From the NCBI GenBank assembly GCA_034433995.1, contig DAOTZU010000089.1:1-11774 (forward strand): a stretch of DNA of 11,774 bases, given 5' to 3'. The translations under genes were made by a program, and so were the position numbers. Numbering within the stretch: the stretch's first letter is position 1; each line of letters begins with the position of its first letter. Below are positions 6,315 to 11,774 of the stretch, piece after piece. The DNA comes from DAOTZU01 sp034433995 (lineage in GTDB: Bacteria > Chloroflexota > Anaerolineae > UBA1429). A model generated the notes under the pieces. The model searched no databases. It saw only the letters and a list, made by a program, of their open reading frames with translations, and had not been told where the DNA came from.

Positions 6315-6369
6315 GGGCAGGTGATACGGGGAAAAAGAGGCGTGGGCAGGGTGACCTGCCCCCCTCTTT
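6315..6369 (+). promoter_or_regulatory. Stable hairpin with alternative pairing in the groES leader
   Basis: AAAGAGG (6334-6340) and GGGCAGG (6344-6350) pair with CCTGCCC (6355-6361) and CCTCTTT (6363-6369) around a GTGA loop, with small bulges. A second GGGCAGG at 6315-6321 could pair with the same CCTGCCC instead. No T-run follows, so this is not an ordinary terminator. The hairpin ends about 22 bases before the ribosome binding site, which stays outside it. A role in mRNA stability or heat-dependent control is conjecture. Confidence 0.45.
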
Positions 6370-6408
6370 GCAAGTCAATCATCACATCACAAAAGGAGGT
6401 CAGGCAAG

Positions 6409-6711
6409 ATGGGTAAGATGAGTCTGAAGCCTCTGGCGGACCGCGTCGTGGTCGAACCGCTGGAGCAAGAGGAAGTGACCGCCGGCGGGATCGTGCTCCC
6501 CGAGACGGCCAAGGAAAAGCCCCAAGAGGGCAGGATCATCGCGGTGGGCCCCGGTCGCCGGGATGACCAGGGTAAGCTGGTGCCCATGGATGTCAAAGTG
6601 GGCGATATCGTCCTCTATGCCAAGTATGCGGGCACCGAGGTCAAGCTGGATGGCGAGCACACCGTGTTGGTGCTCCGCGAGAGCGATATTCTCGCCATCG
6701 TCGAACGCTAA
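6409..6711 (+). CDS. groES: Co-chaperonin GroES (Hsp10)
   Basis: A 100-residue co-chaperonin forming the heptameric lid that closes the GroEL folding chamber in the cytoplasm. Seen: LKPLADRVVVEPLEQEE near the start, the mobile loop TAGGIVLPETAKEKPQEG (about 24-41) whose IVL contacts GroEL, VGDIVLYAKYAGTEVKLDG and the closing LRESDILAIVE. Length and motifs are normal. The ATG at 6409 follows AAAGGAGGT (6392-6400) with 8 bases between; an ATG at 6418 (MSLKP) is less well spaced. First gene of the operon, 39 bases before groEL, under CIRCE/HrcA control. Confidence 0.98.
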   Translation: MGKMSLKPLADRVVVEPLEQEEVTAGGIVLPETAKEKPQEGRIIAVGPGRRDDQGKLVPMDVKVGDIVLYAKYAGTEVKLDGEHTVLVLRESDILAIVER

Positions 6712-6750
6712 ACAAATCCGAGACTCACACCACATTCAGGAGGTAGAGAA

Positions 6751-8394
6751 ATGGCCAAGCAGTTGAAATTCTCCGAGGAAGCCAGGGCTTCCCTGAAAAA
6801 GGGCCTGGACATTCTGGCCGAGGCCGTTGGTTCCACCCTGGGCCCCAAGGGCCGCAACGTCGCTCTAGACAAGAAGTGGGGCGCGCCCACCGTGACCCAT
6901 GATGGCGTAACGGTGGCCAAAGAGATCGAGCTCCAAGATCCTTATGAGAACATGGGCGCGCAGCTCCTCAAAGAGGCGGCCACCAAGACCAACGATGTGG
7001 CCGGTGATGGGACCACCACCGCCACCGTCTTGGCCCAGGCCATCGTCAACGAGGGTCTGAAGAACGTCGCCGCCGGCGCCAACCCCATGTTGCTGAAGCG
7101 GGGCATCGAGGCCGCTACCGAGGCGGTGGTCAAGGCCATCAAGGCTGCCGCGCGGCCGGTCAATACCCATAGCGATATCGCCAACGTGGCTTCCATCTCC
7201 GCCGCCGATACCGAGATCGGCAACCTCTTGGCCGACGTGATGGACAAAGTGGGCAAGGACGGCGTCATCACCGTCGAGGAATCCAAGGGGCTGGAGTTCG
7301 AGACCGAGTATGTCGAGGGTATGAACTTTGACCGCGGCTACATCTCGCCCTATTTCATCACCAACGCCGAGACGGGCGAGGCTATCCTGGAAGACGCCTA
7401 TATCCTCATCTATGATAAGAAAATCTCCGCCGCTCGTGACTTGGTGCCCATCCTGGAAAAGATGGTCCAGGCCGGCCGCCGCAACCTGCTCATCGTCGCG
7501 GAGGACGTGGAGGGCGAGGCTTTGGCGACCCTGGTGCTGAACAAGCTGCGCGGCGTGATGAACATCCTCGCCGTAAAGGCCCCCGCCTTTGGCGATCGGC
7601 GCAAGGAGATGCTGCGCGATATCGCCATCCTCACCGGTGGCCAGGTGATCACCGAGGAGATGGGCCGCAAGCTGGAGACCGCTCAGCTCTCCGACCTGGG
7701 CCAGGCCCGGCGTGTCGTCTGCACCAAGGATGACACCACCATCATCGAGGGTCAGGGCTCCGAGGCCGAGATCAAGGGGCGCATCGAGCAGATCAAGGCC
7801 CAGATCGAGACCACCACGTCCGATTACGATCGGGAGAAGCTCCAGGAGCGTTTGGCCAAGTTGGCCGGCGGTGTGGCCGTCATCCGGGTGGGCGCGGCCA
7901 CCGAGGTGGAGCTGAAGGAAAAGAAGCACCGCGTGGAGGACGCTCTTTCGGCCACCCGCGCTGCGGTGGAGGAGGGCATCGTCCCCGGTGGCGGGGTGAC
8001 GCTGATCAATGCTATCCCGGCGCTGGATGATGTCAAGCTGAGCCTGCCCGACGAGAACACCGGTGTAGCCATCGTCCGTCGCGCCTTGGAGGCGCCCATG
8101 AAGCGGCTGGTGGAGAACGCCGGCCTGGATGGCGCTGTGGTGGTGGCCGAGGTCCTGCGGCGCCAGGCGGAGACGGGCAACAAGAACATCGGTTACGATG
8201 TGATGAAGAACGCCTATGTGGATATGATCGAGGCGGGCATCATTGACCCGTGCAAGGTGACCCGTTCGGCTGTGGAGAACGCGGCCTCCATCGCGGCCAT
8301 GATCCTCTCCACCGAGGCTCTGGTCACCGATATTCCTGAGCCGCCCAAGCCCGCGCCGGCCTCCCCCGAAGGCGGCATGGGTGGGATGTACTGA
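6751..8394 (+). CDS. groEL: Chaperonin GroEL (Hsp60)
   Basis: A 547-residue group I chaperonin forming the double-ring ATP-driven folding chamber. Seen: the ATP-site motifs TLGPKGRN (29-36) and GDGTTTATVLA (85-95) with catalytic D86, the equatorial VEDALSATRAAVEEG with the second conserved Asp, followed by VPGGGVTLI, and the flexible C-terminal GGMGGMY tail. All expected regions are present in one frame, so it should be functional. CAGGAGGT (6737-6744) lies 6 bases before the ATG. Co-transcribed with groES and ended by the hairpins after 8400. A long open frame on the opposite strand (6865-8415) is a by-product of codon bias. Confidence 0.99.
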   Translation: MAKQLKFSEEARASLKKGLDILAEAVGSTLGPKGRNVALDKKWGAPTVTHDGVTVAKEIELQDPYENMGAQLLKEAATKTNDVAGDGTTTATVLAQAIVNEGLKNVAAGANPMLLKRGIEAATEAVVKAIKAAARPVNTHSDIANVASISAADTEIGNLLADVMDKVGKDGVITVEESKGLEFETEYVEGMNFDRGYISPYFITNAETGEAILEDAYILIYDKKISAARDLVPILEKMVQAGRRNLLIVAEDVEGEALATLVLNKLRGVMNILAVKAPAFGDRRKEMLRDIAILTGGQVITEEMGRKLETAQLSDLGQARRVVCTKDDTTIIEGQGSEAEIKGRIEQIKAQIETTTSDYDREKLQERLAKLAGGVAVIRVGAATEVELKEKKHRVEDALSATRAAVEEGIVPGGGVTLINAIPALDDVKLSLPDENTGVAIVRRALEAPMKRLVENAGLDGAVVVAEVLRRQAETGNKNIGYDVMKNAYVDMIEAGIIDPCKVTRSAVENAASIAAMILSTEALVTDIPEPPKPAPASPEGGMGGMY

Positions 8395-8405
8395 ACATAA
8401 GGCAC

Positions 8406-8490
8406 GGTGGGCCACCGAAAAGGCGGCCCACCCGATGCGTTCCTACAAGCGAGAAGGGTGCCAATGGCGGCACCCTTCTGTTTGTTTATT
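8406..8490 (+). terminator. Double-hairpin terminator of groESL
   Basis: The first hairpin is GGTGGGCC (8406-8413) with GGCCCACC (8425-8432), extendable inward by CC/GG around GAAAA. The second is AGAAGGGTGCC (8452-8462), loop AATGGC, GGCACCCTTCT (8469-8479), a perfect 11-bp stem followed by GTTTGTTTATT. The T-rich tail fits rho-independent termination of the rightward groESL transcript. The tail runs into the stop codon region of the convergent gene at 8486. The opposite strand lacks a T-run, so leftward termination is less certain. Confidence 0.8.
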
Positions 8491-10456
8491 CCACCACCAG
8501 GGCGGCGTGGATGTGCACGGCGGGGATGGTCACCTTCAGGGTGCCGCCCTCTTGGCCGCCACCGGCCTTGGCAAAATCGCTGCGGATCTCGGCATCCTCA
8601 AAATGCAAGCTCACCTTCTGCGGGCGCTTGGCCATTTTGAGCTCCACTGTGATGGGCCCCACCGCCGGGATCTCCTCCGCCGGCCCGTTTTGGGGATAGT
8701 TGGGCGCGGGCAGGGTGCGGTTGACCAGGTGGACGATCTTTTGCCCCGGGCGCTGGTGCAAGATCACCTCCACGCTGGAGGGGGCATGGACGGCCACCTC
8801 CAGCCGCGGCTCCAGGTGTTGGATCAGTTCGCCCACGAAGCAGCGCGTCAAGGGGTAGCGGGTGGTGCGGAAGAAGCGGAATAGGTCACAGCCCACATAG
8901 GCCACCTTGCCCAGCCCCACGTTGTTCAGGGTGGCGGCCGCATGGGGCAAAAGCTCGGCGTCGGTGAGGGGCGTCTTGCCGGGGATGGCCAAAGCCTGGC
9001 CCGTGGTGGGTTCCAATAGGCGCCAGCGGGCGCTGTAGATGGGGAAGGCCCCCTCGGCGGCGGGCAAGTGATAGACCTGGCCTTCCTCCAGGGCGCGGCT
9101 CTCCGCCCCGATGAACTCGGCGCCGAAACGATCATAGAGGCCCACGCCGCTGAGGAGCAAGCGCCCGCCGTTGATGACATAATGCTTCAGGGCATGGACC
9201 ATCTCTTGAGAGATGTTCTCCTGCTCCGGCACCACCACCACGGCGAAATCTTGCAACCGGGGCAGCAGAGCCCATTCGTCCAAGATATCCACGCCGTAAG
9301 AGTTATCGGCCAGGCTATAGACCGCCCCCTCCACGTAAGAGGTGTCATAACCCCAGAAGAGGTTCTTGGAGGGTTGGGTGTAATAGTGGGCCTCAGAATG
9401 CAAGACGGCCACCTGGGGCCACATCTCGCCGCCTTGGCATAGCTCCTTGCGCTGGCGCACATAGTGTCCCGCCTGGCCCAAGCGCTTCATCCGCCAGGGC
9501 ACCAGGCGGCCGTCGCGCAGGCCGAGAGGGTGCTCATAAATCTGAAAGTTGCCGCCCAAGGCCAAGATGATGGCGGCCTCTTGTTTGAGCATGTCCACCG
9601 ATTTGGCCACCCAGGGGGCCTTGGGGTCGTTGAACTCGCCCGTCTTGTAAAAGGCCCAGGTCATAATATCCCAGGGTTTGCCGCGGGTGGAGATAAAGCG
9701 CGCCTCGCAACGCAACGTGTCGGTGCCGGCGATGGCGTCGCCGCTGATCCAATCGGTGGGCACCTTCGGCTCGCCGGGGTGGTGGAAGGTCTGCAGCCAG
9801 TTGGAACAGACCACCACCCCCGGCTTGTGCTCGTGGACGGCGTTGCAATAGTGGGTTACATAGGCCTCAAAGCTCTCCCGGGTAAAGTTGATCCAGGCCA
9901 CCCAGTTGGGGTCGTCGGGCTTGGTGGGGGCCTCGGCCAGGCCCGTCTTTTCCTTGAAGGCGGCCACGCATTTTTCGCAGTAGCAGGGCTCCACGGCCCA
10001 GATCTCGCCATCCACCCAGAAGCCGTCCACCTCGTAGCGGTCGATCAGCTCCATGAACTGGGGGATGAGGAGCTGATCCACATATGGCCCCCGCGGGCAC
10101 ATCTTTTCCCCTTTGACCCAGAAGCTGCCCTCCATCCGTGCCGCATCTTCGGGGGAGGGCACCACGGCCCATTCAGGATATTTCTTGCCCGCCGCTTTAT
10201 CCCAGATGCCGGAATAGTGGCAATGCAGCGGCACGCCCATGGCCCGGGTGGCCTCGCGCCAGCCCAACAGGGCGTCCTTCACCACGCCGGGGCTGATGGT
10301 GGCCGTGGGCACCTGGCTGAACCAGCTCGTCATCCCCGGATGGCCCTTGCAGTCGGTCTGCACGAAATCGGGATCCATCAGCTTGAGCAGGGGCACCAGC
10401 TCCTCCGCGCGTAACTGTTCACGTTTATGGGGGAACCAAGAGGTTGCAGCAGGCAA
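8486..10456 (-). CDS. Glycoside-hydrolase-like protein (GHL/GH29-like barrel), 5' end removed by IS66 insertion
   Basis: The open frame reads 656 residues, but roughly the first 15 codons come from the insertion sequence; native coding begins about 10410 (AEELVPLL, residues 17-24). Seen: half a TIM barrel with GWREATRAMGVPLHCHYS (65-82), VDGFWVDGEIW (143-153, D149 at the place of the GH29-type nucleophile) and the cysteine-rich CYCEKC (158-163) common in hypothetical glycosyl hydrolase (GHL) families. An amidotransferase-like domain resembling beta-galactosidase trimerisation domains spans about 347-540 (HYVINGGRLLLSGVGLYD, 425-442), followed by a beta-rich C-terminal domain (552-656, KIVHLVNRTLP). 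The family acts on carbohydrates, possibly fucosides; the substrate is unknown and no signal peptide remains. The frame begins with TTG inside the transposase gene and has no ribosome binding site. Perhaps 20-45 N-terminal residues are lost (inference), so it is probably inactive or poorly expressed. Convergent with groEL. Confidence 0.75.
   Translation of the reverse strand: MPAATSWFPHKREQLRAEELVPLLKLMDPDFVQTDCKGHPGMTSWFSQVPTATISPGVVKDALLGWREATRAMGVPLHCHYSGIWDKAAGKKYPEWAVVPSPEDAARMEGSFWVKGEKMCPRGPYVDQLLIPQFMELIDRYEVDGFWVDGEIWAVEPCYCEKCVAAFKEKTGLAEAPTKPDDPNWVAWINFTRESFEAYVTHYCNAVHEHKPGVVVCSNWLQTFHHPGEPKVPTDWISGDAIAGTDTLRCEARFISTRGKPWDIMTWAFYKTGEFNDPKAPWVAKSVDMLKQEAAIILALGGNFQIYEHPLGLRDGRLVPWRMKRLGQAGHYVRQRKELCQGGEMWPQVAVLHSEAHYYTQPSKNLFWGYDTSYVEGAVYSLADNSYGVDILDEWALLPRLQDFAVVVVPEQENISQEMVHALKHYVINGGRLLLSGVGLYDRFGAEFIGAESRALEEGQVYHLPAAEGAFPIYSARWRLLEPTTGQALAIPGKTPLTDAELLPHAAATLNNVGLGKVAYVGCDLFRFFRTTRYPLTRCFVGELIQHLEPRLEVAVHAPSSVEVILHQRPGQKIVHLVNRTLPAPNYPQNGPAEEIPAVGPITVELKMAKRPQKVSLHFEDAEIRSDFAKAGGGQEGGTLKVTIPAVHIHAALVVE
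10411..10423. repeat. Terminal inverted repeat of the IS66 element (one end)
   Basis: GTAACTGTTCACG marks the junction between IS and host sequence. Assigned from the GTAA start typical of the family and the abrupt change of coding content. The inner border of the repeat cannot be fixed without the other end. Confidence 0.6.
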
Positions 10457-11774
10457 CGAAGGGGTTCAGATGTTGTGCGCGCCAGGTGCCAAAGATCGTG
10501 GCCAGGATGCCCTTGGTTTGCGTGCCCTGAGGAGAACGGGTGCCTCCACTGACCTTGCGGCTCACAGCCAAGGGGCGGATGGAGCGTTCTGCCGCATTGT
10601 TGTCCGCGGGCACGCGGGGATCGGCCACAAAGGTGAACAACTCCGGCAAAAAGTTGGCGATCCGCTTGCAGAGCACCTGTTGGGGGCATTCCCTCTGCAG
10701 GTAAGGCGCAACAAGGGCCAGGAGTTCCCTCTCGAAGATGTGTTGTTGGGCCACCCGTTCCTTGGGCCTGGCCTCGGGATGGCGGGCACAGTACTCCTGT
10801 GCCCGCCGGTAGAGGGCATGGACCTCCTCCGCCCAAGCGAGGGTCTCGGTAGCCGTGGGCCACTTTTCCTTGAGCTCGTGGATATCCCGCAGGAGGTGGG
10901 CCCAACAGCGCTGATGTTGCCCCTCCATCCGATTGTAGCCCCCGTAGAAGTCACTCACCAGGGTGCCGGCGAAGTCCGCCCCCAGGATCTCGGTGACGAC
11001 TTCGCCGCTGCGGCTGAAACGGTGCTGGAAATAGCGCACCGTGGGCGTGTTGAAAACCCAGAAGTAGCCGTTTTGCCCCTCCTGGCGCCAAACGGTCTCA
11101 TCCCCATGCACCACCGGGCTGGCGCGCAATTCCTCCAGCAGCTGCCCCATCATCCCCGCAGCTTGACGAGCCACTACGTGGAGCACCTGCACCACCTCAC
11201 CCACGCTGAGCTTCAAGGCGTGAAACGTCTCCAGATACCAACAGATGGCCCGCACCGGCAGCCGCCCAACCTCATGGAGGGCCGCAATCATGGCCATGGT
11301 GGAGATGCTCAGCTGATGCCGGCCTATGACCTCGGGGAGCACCTCCTTGGGCTTGGGGAGACACCGCTGCCCACAGCGGGGGCAGCGACGCTCGATGAAC
11401 ACATGCTCGATAACTTGCACAGGCACGAGGGGAATATGCCATACCTGGCGGGTGCGTTTGACCGTACCACCCCGCATGGCACAGCCACAGTGCGGGCACT
11501 GATCCAGGGCGTGCTCTACCCGTTGGCTCGGCGGCAAGCGTCGGCGCGCAAAACCCTTCGCGCGTTGCTTGCGGGAATGCGCCTTGGCCCCCTTCGGGCG
11601 GCTGGGTTTGACCAGGGCTGGGGCGCTCCGGATCCCTCCAGAGGCCGAGGCGTCATCTGAAGTATCGCGCCGCGCAAGCTCCGCCTGCAGGGAGCTTATC
11701 TGGGCTTGCAGTTGGGCGATCATCTGTTCCTGGTGGGCAATGGTTTCTTCCTGGTGCTCGATGATCTGCAACAA
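10425..11774 (-). CDS. tnpC: IS66-family transposase (TnpC/DDE), 5' end beyond the window
   Basis: At least 449 residues of the IS66 DDE transposase, open to the window edge with no clear start: the first codon seen is TTG, and a coiled coil is already under way. Seen in order: a heptad-like coiled coil (about 1-35, EHQEETIAHQEQMIAQLQAQ); a basic linker (55-80); the zinc-ribbon-like pairs CPHC (93-96) and CPRC (131-134); and the DDE catalytic residues in VVHGDETVWR (D225), TLVSDFYGGYN (D275) and DNNAAERSIRPLAVSRK (E396). The cysteines between catalytic residues and the C-terminal FGTWRAQHLNPFV region are family-like. The visible part has no frameshift or stop, so the enzyme may be active. It ends with TAA 14 bases from the IS terminus. 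It reads in the same direction as the disrupted glycosidase gene, so transposase transcription could run into that gene. Confidence 0.95.
   Translation of the reverse strand: MLQIIEHQEETIAHQEQMIAQLQAQISSLQAELARRDTSDDASASGGIRSAPALVKPSRPKGAKAHSRKQRAKGFARRRLPPSQRVEHALDQCPHCGCAMRGGTVKRTRQVWHIPLVPVQVIEHVFIERRCPRCGQRCLPKPKEVLPEVIGRHQLSISTMAMIAALHEVGRLPVRAICWYLETFHALKLSVGEVVQVLHVVARQAAGMMGQLLEELRASPVVHGDETVWRQEGQNGYFWVFNTPTVRYFQHRFSRSGEVVTEILGADFAGTLVSDFYGGYNRMEGQHQRCWAHLLRDIHELKEKWPTATETLAWAEEVHALYRRAQEYCARHPEARPKERVAQQHIFERELLALVAPYLQRECPQQVLCKRIANFLPELFTFVADPRVPADNNAAERSIRPLAVSRKVSGGTRSPQGTQTKGILATIFGTWRAQHLNPFVACCNLLVPP

Larger units (their letters stand above)
10411..11774 (-). mobile_element. 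IS66-family insertion sequence, right end cut by the window
   Basis: The element starts at 10411 with GTAACTGTTCACG. IS66 family termini characteristically begin GTAA, and the transposase stop lies only 14 bases inside, as usual for an IS end. Immediately outside, the reading frame becomes glycosidase sequence. IS66 elements make 8-bp target duplications, so CTCCGCGC (10403-10410) is the predicted copy here; its partner and the other inverted repeat would lie beyond 11774. Only the tnpC-type gene is visible; tnpA/tnpB, if present, would be off the edge. Confidence 0.85.

Noticed and set aside
6865..8415. 516-residue minus-strand open frame opposite groEL
   Set aside because: The plus frame is an intact GroEL. 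The antisense protein has no recognisable motif and arises from GC-rich codon bias.
10239..11660. 473-residue plus-strand open frame opposite the transposase
   Set aside because: It crosses the IS/host junction, and the opposite strand encodes a full DDE motif set.
1..11774. CRISPR array, tRNA or rRNA genes
   Set aside because: No regularly spaced repeats and no tRNA or rRNA-like conserved segments were seen on either strand.

Overview
The window looks like a piece of a GC-rich bacterial chromosome, most plausibly Chloroflexota (Anaerolineae-like). This rests on three things: a single-chain PyrF-PyrE fusion with the decarboxylase first, a HrcA/CIRCE-controlled groESL operon, and the general protein character. 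It is an inference from gene content; no rRNA or other phylogenetic marker is present.

Layout from left to right. Positions 1-223 (minus strand) hold no convincing protein gene but contain a compact, pseudoknotted RNA fold behind a consensus-like promoter. I read it as a HEARO/omega-RNA-type RNA whose partner gene (an IscB-like nuclease) would start just beyond the left edge. Next comes a radical-SAM/helix-hairpin-helix protein (373-1539, minus) with its own promoter, then a palindrome-rich spacer. A leftward operon runs from a strong promoter near 6171-6198: a divergent DprA-like protein, the pyrFE fusion, pyrD (stop and start codons overlap by one base) and nfo (endonuclease IV). It combines the last three steps of UMP synthesis with DNA-metabolism genes.

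Back to back with this operon is the rightward groES-groEL heat-shock operon. Its sigma70-type promoter abuts a perfect CIRCE operator, and its leader of about 130 nt can fold into alternative hairpins. A double hairpin with a T-rich tail ends it.

Convergent with groEL lies a large glycoside-hydrolase-like gene (GHL/GH29-like barrel, amidotransferase-like middle domain, C-terminal beta domain). Its 5' end has been removed by an IS66-family insertion. The IS end (GTAACTGTTCACG) sits at 10411, and the IS66 DDE transposase fills the rest of the window and runs off the right edge.

The candidates for something unusual are the structured RNA at the left edge, the DprA-like protein lacking the family's signature residues, the groES leader, and the in-frame IS/glycosidase junction.
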